A stretch of 16,068 bases of DNA from CAYZXU01 sp964482535 (lineage in GTDB: Bacteria; Desulfobacterota; Desulfobacteria; Desulfobacterales; BuS5), in assembly GCA_964482535.1 (NCBI GenBank), contig CAYZXU010000054.1, positions 1 to 16,068 on the forward strand, read 5' to 3'. Position numbers and translations under genes: made by a program. Below are positions 5,676 through 14,031 of this stretch, in pieces (within the stretch, counting starts at the first letter, position 1; each line of letters opens with the position of its first letter). The notes under the pieces are model-generated. The model did not search any database. It saw only the letters and a list, made by a program, of their open reading frames with translations, and was not told the DNA's origin.

Positions 5676-7601
5676 TCAACTTAACGGGGTGCCCGGCCTG
5701 ACTTTCCCGTCTATAGTCGCAACCGTGCAGGTTTTATCTTCAACAGCCGCAAGAAGCATCCCTTCTGACAGTACTCCCATTAATTTTGCAGGTTTTAAAT
5801 TCGCGACAACGATTACCTGTTTTCCAATAATCTCATCCGGGGAATAACTTGTGGATATGCCTGCCACTATAGTTCTCTTCTTGTCACCAAGATCCACTTC
5901 AAGTTTAAGAAGCTTTTTAGCCTTGGGAATTTTTTCCGCCCTTACAACCGTTCCCGCCCTCAGATCTATTTTTGAAAATGTTTCAAATGAAATTTCAGGT
6001 TTTATTTCCGGGGCAGCTGATTCCTGTGGTTTATTGTTTTGCTGATCTGCCTCGCCTTTTTTTATATCCACTCTGGGAAAGAGTGTGATTGACTTGGGCA
6101 AATTTATGCCTGCCGGCAATCCATTCCATTTTTTAAGGTTTTCGATACTGTAAAAAGGTTTTTTATGATCAAGACCAAGATGTTTCTGCATTTTTTCGGC
6201 AGTACCTGGCATTACAGGATAAATCAGACCTGAAATTATCCGCAGCCCCTCGAGGAGATTATATATTACGATTTCAAGCTCTTTTCGAGTTGATTTTTTC
6301 TTTGCAAGAAGCCATGGGGCCGTGACATCTATAAATTTATTCATCTCGCTGATAAATTCCCACACAGCCATTAAGGCTTTGTGAAATGCAAGTGACTTCA
6401 TATGTTTTTCAAAATTACAAACAGCAACAAAAGCATTTCCCTGAATACTGATGCCCAGATCTTTTTGGATTTCAATATCAATTTTCGGAACCACCCCTGC
6501 AAAATATTTATGCGCCATTGCAAGTACTCTGGAGAACAGGTTCCCGAGATCATTGGCAAGGTCGGAATTAATTCTTTGAACAAAAGCTTCTTCGGAAAAG
6601 TTGGAATCAAGACCAAAAGACATATCACGCATCAAAAAAAATCTGAACTCGTCAAGCCCGTAAATATTTTTAAGCTTTAGAGGCTCAACAACATTACCAA
6701 TAGTTTTTGACATTTTGTTTTGCTCACTATTCCAGTAACCGTGTACATTAAGGTGCTTGTATACGGGTATGCCGGCAGCTTTAAGCATGATCGGCCAGTA
6801 TATTGCATGGGGTTTTAAAATGTCTTTTGCCACAATGTGCTGTGCAGATGACCAGAACTTTTTAAAAAGCTCGCCATCAGGATACCCGAGAGCTGAAATA
6901 TAGTTGATTAAGGCATCGAACCATACATATGTAACGTACTCGTTGTCAAAGGGAAGAGAGACACCCCACTCCAAACGTTTTTTTGGCCGTGATATACACA
7001 GATCCTCAAGGGGCTCCCGAAGGAAAGCCAACACCTCATTTTTATAACGTTCAGGTCGTATGAAGTCAGAATTTTTTTTAATATGATCTATGAGCCAGTC
7101 CTGATAATTGCTCATTCTAAAAAAATAGTTAGACTCTTTTATTACTTCCGGCGCCTCATTATGATCAGGGCATTTCCCGTCAACAAGTTCCCGTTCAATA
7201 TAAAAGCGTTCACAGCCAAAACAGTAAAGCCCTTCATATTCACTGAAGTATATATCCCCTGAGTCATAAATTTTTTTAAGTATATAATCTACAACTGCCA
7301 TATGCGCAGGATCGGTTGTTCGTATAAATGCGCTATTCATGATGTTAAGCTCAGGCCATAGCGTTTTGTATAGTCCACTTATTTTGTCTGCATAGGCTTT
7401 GGGACTTAAATTTTCATTTTTTGCGGCACGCACCACTTTATCCCCGTGTTCGTCAGTCCCTGTAAGAAAAAAGACATCCTTCATAGACATTCTGTTAAAA
7501 CGGCACAATACATCTGCAACAATAGTGGTGTAAGCATGGCCTATATGGGGTCTTGCATTTACATAATAAATTGGTGTTGTAACATAAAATGTCTCTGACA
7601 T
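5676..7601 (-). CDS. metG: Methionyl-tRNA synthetase with C-terminal tRNA-binding domain
   Basis: This 641-residue class I synthetase charges tRNA-Met with methionine. The HIGH motif is exact at residues 19-22 (ARPHIGHAYTT) and the KMSKS loop reads KMSKT at 296-300. A zinc knuckle is formed by C127, C130, C144 and H147, the single-knuckle type. The anticodon-binding helical domain follows. From about residue 534 an EMAP-II/Trbp111-like OB-fold domain is appended (FSKIDLRAGTVVRAEKI, VGL-type segment IVAGIST, and MGVLSEGMLLAA). The start has CAGGAG five to six bases upstream. It is the last gene of the HU-holB-ricT-metG run, eleven bases after ricT. Confidence 0.97.
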   Translation of the reverse strand: MSETFYVTTPIYYVNARPHIGHAYTTIVADVLCRFNRMSMKDVFFLTGTDEHGDKVVRAAKNENLSPKAYADKISGLYKTLWPELNIMNSAFIRTTDPAHMAVVDYILKKIYDSGDIYFSEYEGLYCFGCERFYIERELVDGKCPDHNEAPEVIKESNYFFRMSNYQDWLIDHIKKNSDFIRPERYKNEVLAFLREPLEDLCISRPKKRLEWGVSLPFDNEYVTYVWFDALINYISALGYPDGELFKKFWSSAQHIVAKDILKPHAIYWPIMLKAAGIPVYKHLNVHGYWNSEQNKMSKTIGNVVEPLKLKNIYGLDEFRFFLMRDMSFGLDSNFSEEAFVQRINSDLANDLGNLFSRVLAMAHKYFAGVVPKIDIEIQKDLGISIQGNAFVAVCNFEKHMKSLAFHKALMAVWEFISEMNKFIDVTAPWLLAKKKSTRKELEIVIYNLLEGLRIISGLIYPVMPGTAEKMQKHLGLDHKKPFYSIENLKKWNGLPAGINLPKSITLFPRVDIKKGEADQQNNKPQESAAPEIKPEISFETFSKIDLRAGTVVRAEKIPKAKKLLKLEVDLGDKKRTIVAGISTSYSPDEIIGKQVIVVANLKPAKLMGVLSEGMLLAAVEDKTCTVATIDGKVRPGTPLS

Positions 7602-7612
7602 TTTTTCTCCTG

Positions 7613-8410
7613 TTATTTTTGGATAATACTGGATAGTTTGGCTTCAAAACTACTACCGTCTTTCATGCGAACATGTACGCTCCCAAGTATTAAATTTTGC
7701 CTGACCACTTTTCCCTCACCTTCAGGAATTTTTACTACCGTGCCTTTCTTGGGGAATTTATCCTTTAGGCTATTATATGTTTCATTTTCAAATGCCAGGC
7801 AGCACATCAGCCGCCCACACAAGCCGGAAATTTTAGTTGGATTTAAGGACAGACGCTGTTTTTTTGCCATACGAATAGATACAGGCTCAAATTTTCCCAT
7901 GAATGATGAACAGCAGATTGTTCTGCCGCATCTTCCCAGACCTCCGCACATTTTAGCCCTGTTGCGGACTCCCACCTGCCGCATCTCAATCCTTAGGTCA
8001 AGGTTTTTGATCAGCATTTTAACAAGCTTTCTAAAATCTACTCTTCCTTCAGATGTAAAAAAAAATATAAGTCTGGTGGCATCAAATGCTGCTTCAACAG
8101 AAAAAAGGTTCATTTTAAGATCAAGCTTTTTAATGCACTCTAAACAAAAAGCGTGCGCTTTTTGTTCAAGTTCAACATTTTTCTTTTTTTGAATAAAATC
8201 TTTTTCATCTGCAAGGCGCAAAACTTTCTTCAACGGCTTGCCGGATGGACTTTTCTTGCAAAGTCTTGGTTCTATAGCTACGTTTCCTAGCCCTATCCCC
8301 TTCTCGGTTTCAACAATAACCTCATCCCCTTTTTTTAAAACAAAGGCGCATGAATCAAAATCGTAAACCTTGCCGGCGGGCTTAAATGTTATTCCTGTAA
8401 TTTTTTTCAT
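7613..8410 (-). CDS. ricT: PSP1/RicT (YaaT)-family Fe-S protein
   Basis: The 265-residue protein carries the PSP1 C-terminal domain. The conserved cysteines are C155, C161, C166, C167, C198, C203 and C204, in the segments MCGGLGRCGRTICC and GLCGRLMCC. In Bacillus subtilis the homologue YaaT/RicT is part of a Y-complex that binds [4Fe-4S] clusters and affects RNase Y-dependent mRNA processing. The partners RicA and RicF are not expected in this lineage, so the role here is inferred. A longer reading from a TTG at 8425 is possible. I prefer the ATG at 8410, which has AGGA upstream at the right distance. Its start lies inside the end of holB (29-bp overlap), pointing to translational coupling. 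Confidence 0.85.
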   Translation of the reverse strand: MKKITGITFKPAGKVYDFDSCAFVLKKGDEVIVETEKGIGLGNVAIEPRLCKKSPSGKPLKKVLRLADEKDFIQKKKNVELEQKAHAFCLECIKKLDLKMNLFSVEAAFDATRLIFFFTSEGRVDFRKLVKMLIKNLDLRIEMRQVGVRNRAKMCGGLGRCGRTICCSSFMGKFEPVSIRMAKKQRLSLNPTKISGLCGRLMCCLAFENETYNSLKDKFPKKGTVVKIPEGEGKVVRQNLILGSVHVRMKDGSSFEAKLSSIIQK

Positions 8411-9458
8411 TAAAAATTCCTGCAAGCCTTAAAAAAATAACTTCCAGCATAAGCCTTAAATTTGCATTTGTGTCTATTTTTTTCTGGGCTTCATGGATCA
8501 ATCTGATTTTTAAAATCAATAAGTTGGTTTCTGTTTTTTTTGAAACATCCTCTATCTTGTCAATCAAATCCCGGTTAATAATTTTTTCAGGATAATATCT
8601 GAAGATAACAAGATCTCTAAACCAGAATTTCAGCAATTCCAATGAATCATAGAGCTTCTTTTTATCTTTGGCAAGCATTGCTGCAATACCCAAAACAGAA
8701 CCAATCGAATTTACATAATATGAATGGGGCTGTTCAAGACCCATAGCGTTGATTATCCAGTCCCTTCTTTTTTTCCAGTCTGTTTGATCTTTTCCGGAAG
8801 CCATGGCAACAGCCCTGGAAAAACTGCCATTTGCCATTGATGCTGCTATATAAGCATTAACAGGATCAAGCCCTTGTTTTTCTTTGAGCATTGAAGCAAG
8901 ATTTTCTTGTGAAACAGGATTAAATCTTACATGTCGGCATCGGGAAACAATCGTGGGAAGAAGGTCGGTTTTATGGGCAGTGGTAAGTATCAAAACTGTG
9001 TTGTCAGGGGGTTCCTCAAGCACCTTCAGCAAGGCATTGGCTGCGCTTAAATTCAGTAGTTCAGCCTTTAAAACTATAACCACACGTAATTTTGCTTCAA
9101 AAGGCTTCATGGATAAAGTATGACTCAGCGTACGTATCTGATCAATTTTAATAACAGTGCCCGAGGGCTTTATATAAATAATATCAGGATGATTTCCGGA
9201 CTTAATTTTTCTGCACGTTCTGCACCTGCCGCAGGGTATGTTTATCTCCTGCTGCTTATAACCTGCCGATTCCGAAAGCCGTTGATCTTCATTTTTAGTA
9301 CAGTTACATGCCATGGCAAAAGCAGTGGCTGTTGTCTCTTTCCCGACCCCTTGAATACCTGTAAAAATAATGGCATTGGGTAAAACATTCTTTTGAAAAA
9401 GAGCGATTAACAGCTGTAATGGCTTATCTTGACCTATGATAAATTGAGATAAAGGCAC
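8382..9458 (-). CDS. holB: DNA polymerase III subunit delta' (clamp loader)
   Basis: The 358-residue AAA+ protein belongs to the delta'/tau-gamma clamp-loader group, which opens the sliding clamp for the replicase. The P-loop-like segment reads GIQGVGKE (34-41), with Glu where Ser or Thr normally follows the Lys. That fits an ATP-site that is weak or inactive, as in delta'. A zinc-binding module has C76, C79 and C82 (CGRCRTC), with C51 or C53 as the likely fourth ligand. The SAANALLKVLEEPP block (138-151) and the SRC arginine-finger motif (172-174) are intact. The start is a GTG three bases after the HU stop, with no clear Shine-Dalgarno of its own, so translation probably follows from HU. 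The tail overlaps ricT. Confidence 0.93.
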   Translation of the reverse strand: MPLSQFIIGQDKPLQLLIALFQKNVLPNAIIFTGIQGVGKETTATAFAMACNCTKNEDQRLSESAGYKQQEINIPCGRCRTCRKIKSGNHPDIIYIKPSGTVIKIDQIRTLSHTLSMKPFEAKLRVVIVLKAELLNLSAANALLKVLEEPPDNTVLILTTAHKTDLLPTIVSRCRHVRFNPVSQENLASMLKEKQGLDPVNAYIAASMANGSFSRAVAMASGKDQTDWKKRRDWIINAMGLEQPHSYYVNSIGSVLGIAAMLAKDKKKLYDSLELLKFWFRDLVIFRYYPEKIINRDLIDKIEDVSKKTETNLLILKIRLIHEAQKKIDTNANLRLMLEVIFLRLAGIFNEKNYRNNI

Positions 9459-9461
9459 GGA

Positions 9462-9737
9462 CTATCGGTCTACCTGCTCTTTTAAATCTTTTCCAGGCTT
9501 AAAAAACGGAAGCTTTTTGGAGTTGATCATTACCTTGCCGCCTGTTTTGGGATTTCTGCCCAAATAGCTTTTATACTTTTTAATATAAAAACTGCATAGA
9601 CCTCGAATTTCAACACGTTCTTCCCTTGTCAGGGCTTCAGACATACTGTCGAAAAATATTTCGACTATTTTTGCAGCTTCATTTTTTGAAATGTTGGTTT
9701 CTGTTTTAAGGGCTGCTATCAGCTCCAGTTTGTTCAT
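9462..9737 (-). CDS. HU/IHF-family DNA-binding protein
   Basis: A 91-residue histone-like protein. It has the helical N-terminus (MNKLELIAALKTE) and the beta-arm region GRNPKTGGKVMINSKK with the RNPKTG motif whose proline intercalates into DNA. The C-terminal FFKPGKDLKE completes the family pattern. Such proteins bend and compact DNA as dimers. The RNPKTG motif is shared by HU and IHF subunits and I cannot say which it is. The ribosome-binding site AAGGAGG is nearly perfect and lies a few bases before the ATG. It is the first gene of the HU-holB-ricT-metG operon, which would give the high expression such a protein needs. Confidence 0.92.
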   Translation of the reverse strand: MNKLELIAALKTETNISKNEAAKIVEIFFDSMSEALTREERVEIRGLCSFYIKKYKSYLGRNPKTGGKVMINSKKLPFFKPGKDLKEQVDR

Positions 9738-9806
9738 CTATCCTCCTTGAAATTTCTGCAAAAAGTACATCAATTTTACTTTTATAAATTTATCATTCTC
9801 TGTGTT

Positions 9807-9835
9807 TTTGTAAATATATTTCAATAAAAAGTCAA
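9807..9835 (-). promoter_or_regulatory. Promoter of the HU-holB-ricT-metG operon
   Basis: On the minus strand TTGACT (9835-9830) and TACAAA (9812-9807) are separated by 17 bases. Transcription would start near 9800, about 63 bases before the HU start codon. There is no obvious terminator in the 122 bases between the NusG-like gene and HU, so read-through from the upstream operon is possible. Confidence 0.55.
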
Positions 9836-9859
9836 GCCGTTATAAAATTCTTTTTAAGA

Positions 9860-10384
9860 TTATGTTAATATTTCAGGAAGTTTTTCAATATCATCTTCAT
9901 CCACATGTGCTCCGGCATACTGCCCTATTGCTTCGATGAAAACAACCACACGGCCTTTGCCCTCATATCTGCCGAAAGTTCCTGTTACACCTGCAAACAG
10001 TCCTTTTGTTACAATAACCCTGTCACCTTTGTTAAAACTAAAACCTGTTAAAATATTACTCCCCACCTTTGTTACAATTTTTAATGAGTCAATATCAACA
10101 TCCGGCACAGATACAGGACCATCATTATTGCCTATAAAGCGTACAACACCGGCTGTCTTTAAAACTTCTATATGTTTTAAGTGGTTAAGGTCAGTTTTAA
10201 CAAAAATATATCCCGGGAAAAGAGGCATCTTAAGCATTAAGTTTCTATCTTTACGCTTGCTTTTTACACTGATTTTGGGGAGAAAGGCTTCTATGCCCTT
10301 TTTAGTCAAACCATCATTAACTACATTCTCAAACCTGCTTTTAGTATGGAGAACATACCATGAAGAAGTAAACACCTTATCCAT
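9860..10384 (-). CDS. NusG-family transcription elongation/antitermination protein (paralogue type)
   Basis: A 174-residue protein with the NGN domain start WYVLHTKSRFEN (9-20), the PLFPGYIFVKTD strand (54-65) and a C-terminal KOW domain (about 117-144, FNKGDRVIVTKGLFAGVTGTF). NusG proteins ride on RNA polymerase and change pausing and termination. Housekeeping nusG normally sits in the secE-nusG-rplK cluster. Its location directly after lptD, and the sequence SVPDVDIDSLK between the domains, instead suggest a specialised paralogue of the RfaH/UpxY/LoaP kind, which act on long surface-polysaccharide operons. The target operon is not visible. GAGG lies a few bases before the ATG, 14 bases after the lptD stop, so the two are co-transcribed. 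Confidence 0.85.
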   Translation of the reverse strand: MDKVFTSSWYVLHTKSRFENVVNDGLTKKGIEAFLPKISVKSKRKDRNLMLKMPLFPGYIFVKTDLNHLKHIEVLKTAGVVRFIGNNDGPVSVPDVDIDSLKIVTKVGSNILTGFSFNKGDRVIVTKGLFAGVTGTFGRYEGKGRVVVFIEAIGQYAGAHVDEDDIEKLPEILT

Positions 10385-10398
10385 CTTTTTCCTCTACA

Positions 10399-12840
10399 TT
10401 ACCGCTTGCTTTCAAACGGATTTTTAAACATATTTTGAATAATGCTCGGTTTCCCGAACCCTCCTAATCCATATAGATTAATCATAAATGCATATTTTAT
10501 GTCATCCTCTTCCTTTAGATAGCCAAAATTTATTGACCAGCATTGTGATATATAAAGCAATCCAACGCCGGATTTAATACCTTCAGCTTCCCGCTGGTTA
10601 CGTTCATGCTCTAAAAAAGCCCAGAACCTGTCGGAAAACTTACAAAGAAATTCAGTATATATGTTTCTGTTTTCATTACGCGCATATCTATGCTCAAAAA
10701 ACAGTCTGTCTCCCCGCTTATCAGACAGGCTGACTGCAATATTACGGTTTTCAAACTCATTTTCATATATGGACCACTCGGCATCAGCTCTAACAGATAA
10801 ATATTTTACAGGGTCAAATTCAAATTCGCCGTACACCGGAGAAAAAGGGCGTTTGTTTTTTGTGTCTGCAAGCTCAGTCCTGTCATCTTCTCTTGCTTCA
10901 TTAACGTCATAACTCTGCTCAAGTTTAAAACGACAGAACTGACGATATGTATAGTTTTTTGGTTCAATGTTATTATCTGCATAATTTTTATCTTTACTTG
11001 TGTCTAATTTTTTTTCGGGTGCATTTACCGATTTTGATGTAAAGGTGTTGGTAATCGAACAGGTTATCAGGTTTTTTTTCTCAATCCTGTCCAGGGAATC
11101 GAAAAACGGGAAACGATCCTGTTTTTTATCAGGTACATATTCATAAATAACCTGCGGTCTTATCGTATGCTTTATGCTGTCAATAAGATCAGTGTTAATT
11201 TTAAATACATTATATACTTCAGTGGAGATATCGAGTTTAATATCATAGAGTTGTCTGTTATATGTTTTTTCCTCCATGCGTGAAGCTTCATCATATTCGT
11301 CAATGCTCCAGGCCGTTTCCTCAATACCTATTGAAGGCTCAAAAGAAAAAAAATTTTTAAATTTCAACGGAAGGTAAACCCTGGGGTGAATGTCAATCCT
11401 GTGTCCCCTGTTACCATCTTCACTGTAAAAATATGTATATTCAGAATCAAGATCAAAATAAAAAGGGGTTACAGGAATTTTTTGTTTGGAACCGTTAAAT
11501 TCCATAAATGGAAGTTTCTGCAGAGTTGTATCAGTATCCCGCCATCGCCTGTTTATTACATTGTCATACCATCTTCCCTCAATATTCAAGCTGTATGCTG
11601 ACCAGTTTTTGCCCACATGGAGGCTGTTAACCCTTTCTGTATCATCGTAATCGTCAATTTCCCTGTTAAACTCCTTGCTAAAGTAATCTTCTGTAGAGTT
11701 AAAACCTGTGTGCCCGTTTTTAAATTCGTGGAGGTAATCCTGATCACTGACAATATCAATATCTATTTTTCCAAAAAACCCGCCAGGCAGCGCCTGATCA
11801 TGTTTCATCCTGAACCAGTACCTGCTGTGGTTAGGCCTGAGTTCATCATCATCCTCATATCCCCAGTCTTCGCTGCTCCCCGGCGTTCCGTCGTCCACTC
11901 TTCTGTCATTAAGATAGTCGTACATGAAAGTTCCCTTTGTAATGTCTCCAAGAACATACCGGTATTCCACGCCTACTTTATCACCCCTGTTGCTCATATG
12001 GTGTTCATATATGGTTGCATCCGAACTTTCATTAATTGCCCAATAAAACGGCTGTATATACTCAACCCCCTTTCTATCGGACCAGCCTATTTCGGGCGGC
12101 AACAGGCCTGTTTGCCGTTTCAGCTTTACAGGAAAAACAAAAAAAGGGGTGTATAATGCTGGAATTTTTTTTGCCCAAAAGGTTGCATGGGAGATAGTAC
12201 CGTAACCTTCTATGGTGATTTTTAATCGTCTTCCTGTAATTTTCCACGCAGGATGATCACCATCGCATGTTGAAAAAGTTGCTTTATCAATCGTATATGT
12301 CTGATCACCTGTTTTGCATATCCTGCTGCCTGATATATGAAAATTCTCTTTTTTAAAAAATGCTTTGCCGTCATATATGGTTCCTGTTTTTGTATTCAGG
12401 TTTATTTCCATTTTTTTGCCTGAAAGAATATTTTCCATTGAGGATAAAACCACATTTCCTGTTGCAACAGCACTCATGGTTTTATGTCCAAAACGAATAT
12501 GATCAGCAGTAAGCTTCGTATCATTTTTGGAAATTACAACATTACCTTCAGCAATATATTGAGAAGCCTTTTCATCATAACTGATTTCATCTGCAACAAT
12601 GTGCCATGGTTTATCAGGATCATCTTTTAGAAAGCCGGTATCAAATTTTTCTGAAGACAAGACCGTACAAGGGGTTAAAAAAAGGAATAAATATAATCCA
12701 ATAAAATTAAAAAATATGATATGGCAATATTTAGAAAAAATACCGTTGAGTATTATTTTTAAAAGGCTTCTGATCGTTGGGTAATAATGCATTAATTTTA
12801 TAATTTTTTTATTAGCAAATGAATGACAAAACATCATCAA
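10399..12840 (-). CDS. lptD: LPS-assembly outer-membrane protein LptD
   Basis: The 813-residue reading matches LptD (OstA/Imp), the outer-membrane barrel that inserts lipopolysaccharide into the outer leaflet with LptE. A hydrophobic signal segment lies at about residues 40-60, ending before SSEKF. The OstA/LptA-like jellyroll follows at about 75-170 (IVADEISYDEKASQYIAEGNV, split over 78-98). Then comes the Cys-containing junction (CKTGDQTY ... FSTCDGDHPAW) and a long C-terminal beta-barrel region rich in alternating aromatic and polar residues. The start is uncertain: ATG codons exist at 12840, 12837, 12834 and 12792. No good Shine-Dalgarno precedes any, and 12792 (MHYYPT) gives a more ordinary signal peptide. 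Presence of LptD implies a true LPS outer membrane. The NusG-like gene follows it. Confidence 0.92.
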   Translation of the reverse strand: MMMFCHSFANKKIIKLMHYYPTIRSLLKIILNGIFSKYCHIIFFNFIGLYLFLFLTPCTVLSSEKFDTGFLKDDPDKPWHIVADEISYDEKASQYIAEGNVVISKNDTKLTADHIRFGHKTMSAVATGNVVLSSMENILSGKKMEINLNTKTGTIYDGKAFFKKENFHISGSRICKTGDQTYTIDKATFSTCDGDHPAWKITGRRLKITIEGYGTISHATFWAKKIPALYTPFFVFPVKLKRQTGLLPPEIGWSDRKGVEYIQPFYWAINESSDATIYEHHMSNRGDKVGVEYRYVLGDITKGTFMYDYLNDRRVDDGTPGSSEDWGYEDDDELRPNHSRYWFRMKHDQALPGGFFGKIDIDIVSDQDYLHEFKNGHTGFNSTEDYFSKEFNREIDDYDDTERVNSLHVGKNWSAYSLNIEGRWYDNVINRRWRDTDTTLQKLPFMEFNGSKQKIPVTPFYFDLDSEYTYFYSEDGNRGHRIDIHPRVYLPLKFKNFFSFEPSIGIEETAWSIDEYDEASRMEEKTYNRQLYDIKLDISTEVYNVFKINTDLIDSIKHTIRPQVIYEYVPDKKQDRFPFFDSLDRIEKKNLITCSITNTFTSKSVNAPEKKLDTSKDKNYADNNIEPKNYTYRQFCRFKLEQSYDVNEAREDDRTELADTKNKRPFSPVYGEFEFDPVKYLSVRADAEWSIYENEFENRNIAVSLSDKRGDRLFFEHRYARNENRNIYTEFLCKFSDRFWAFLEHERNQREAEGIKSGVGLLYISQCWSINFGYLKEEDDIKYAFMINLYGLGGFGKPSIIQNMFKNPFESKR

Positions 12841-12999
12841 TGAAACCTGGCAACTTTAAAGGCACACTCAAAAAAACGAAGCCCAAATTCGAATACAGTA
12901 TGCATGATTTGTTGTCAATACAAAGGGAAAAATCTCAAGCCACCACATCAAACATATACAAGCAAAGATTTGTATTAAAAAAAAACAATCGAGGAAAGT
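12841..12999. other. Intergenic region between divergent lptD and Nudix genes
   Basis: This 159-bp AT-rich gap separates two genes read away from each other and must hold both promoters. No sigma-70 pair with good spacing stands out. A 65-codon frame (12819-13016, +) crosses it but overlaps the strong Nudix start and has no ribosome-binding site, so it is not called. Confidence 0.4.
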
Positions 13000-13539
13000 A
13001 TGACTGCAAAGGTTAATACAATAACCCCCATACATAAAGGCAAAATTTTTGAACTGGTATCTGAAAATGTAACTTTTAATACAGGTTCAACTTCTAACAT
13101 GGATATTATCCGCCACCCGGGAGCATCTGCAATAATACCAATAGCGCCCAATAACATGGTAGTACTCCTCAGACAGTACCGTCATGCAATGGGAAGATAT
13201 ATATGGGAAATTCCTGCAGGAACTCTGGAACAAAATGAAGTTCCCCTTAATTGCGCAAAAAGGGAGCTGAGTGAAGAGACAGGGTATGATGCAAGCCTCT
13301 GGCAGGAACTTGGTGAAATTATTCCAGCGCCAGGATATTCTGATGAGCGTATTCACCTGTTTTTAGCTGCCGGGCTTGAAGGCAAAAAACAGAATCTCGA
13401 CAAAAATGAAATCCTGGAAGTCTATGCGCTAAAATTATCCGATGCGTATAACATGATTTTTAATGGTGAAATCCAGGATAGTAAAACAATTGCAGGTCTG
13501 CTTATGGCCAGGCAATATCTTAAAGAGATAGAGGAATAG
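13000..13539 (+). CDS. Nudix hydrolase, ADP-ribose pyrophosphatase type
   Basis: The 179-residue protein has a complete Nudix box at residues 74-96: G74, E80, R88, E89, E92, E93 and G95, in the pattern Gx5Ex7REUxEExGU, with Y96 at the last position. The upstream strands IIPIAPNNMVVLLRQYR and WEIPAG are characteristic of ADP-ribose pyrophosphatases (NudF type). These split ADP-ribose into AMP and ribose 5-phosphate and clear a reactive metabolite. The Pro after the box at about 16 residues (IIPAPGYSDE) supports this subgroup. The start has GAGGAAAG directly before the ATG. It converges on the SLOG-like gene with a gap of only three bases and no visible terminator. Confidence 0.9.
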   Translation: MTAKVNTITPIHKGKIFELVSENVTFNTGSTSNMDIIRHPGASAIIPIAPNNMVVLLRQYRHAMGRYIWEIPAGTLEQNEVPLNCAKRELSEETGYDASLWQELGEIIPAPGYSDERIHLFLAAGLEGKKQNLDKNEILEVYALKLSDAYNMIFNGEIQDSKTIAGLLMARQYLKEIEE

Positions 13540-13542
13540 GTT

Positions 13543-14031
13543 CTAATTAAGCATCTGCCTGATCATTGCTATGGCTGCCCTGCAATCCTTTGCTATATGT
13601 ATTTTTTTTGCATTCAGTTGTTTAAAAAATTGTGTTGAGTTTTTTTCAGGGTTAATCAGTATAACATCTTTATCTGCTTTTAGGGCAAGAGCAACTTCAG
13701 ATGCTGTTCCAGCGCCCATGCCACAAACCGCAACCACATCGCTTGTTAAAACATTGATGCTGTTTCTTGCGCTCCCCATTTCTGTAATAATAGATATATC
13801 AACAGCTTTGGAGATTGTTTCCCTTTTTCTTGTGGGCATTATGCCTATGGTAAGACCACCTGCGCTCTTTGCCCCTTTGCTAACAGCGTCCATTACACCT
13901 GAATTTCTTCCGCCACTAAGGAGAATCCATCCCTCCTACGCAATTCGCCTGCCAAGTTCATAAGCGGCTTCAACATCCTCTTTTTGTGCATGGGCACCAG
14001 GCCCCATCACACCTACTATAAATTTTTTCAT
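13543..14031 (-). pseudogene. SLOG/TIGR00725-like Rossmann protein interrupted by an in-frame TAG
   Basis: Translated from the ATG at 14031-14029, the frame reads MKKFIVGVMGPGAHAQKEDV and continues into an LGRRIA segment. It then meets TAG at 13938-13936 (codon 32), and resumes in the same frame as EGWILLSGGRNSGVMDAVSKGAK and onward to the true stop at 13545-13543. The parts before and after the stop join into one typical 162-residue TIGR00725/LOG-like protein. The GG..GVM..VSKGA loop and the GMGAGTASEVALALK loop (PGGxGT-like) are both present. The rest is undamaged, so the mutation is recent, or the stop is read through. A CAG-to-TAG change (Gln) would explain it. Restart at the ATG at 13893 would lose the first Rossmann strand and half the nucleotide loop. 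Pyrrolysine decoding is possible in some deltaproteobacteria, but the gene's own final stop is also TAG, which argues against it. Confidence 0.75.

Noticed and set aside
8411..8425. TTG start of ricT giving MQEFL at the N-terminus
   Set aside because: The ATG five codons later has an AGGA at proper distance, and the family starts at MKKITGI-like sequence.
11617..12156. 179-codon plus-strand frame inside lptD
   Set aside because: It is the reverse complement of the LptD barrel and lacks a ribosome-binding site or known domain.
12819..13016. 65-codon plus-strand frame between lptD and the Nudix gene
   Set aside because: It overlaps the well-supported Nudix start, lies over the lptD N-terminus, has no Shine-Dalgarno and shows no recognisable domain.
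13571..13963. 130-codon plus-strand frame opposite the SLOG-like gene
   Set aside because: It is the antisense of conserved SLOG sequence and has no motif or ribosome-binding site.
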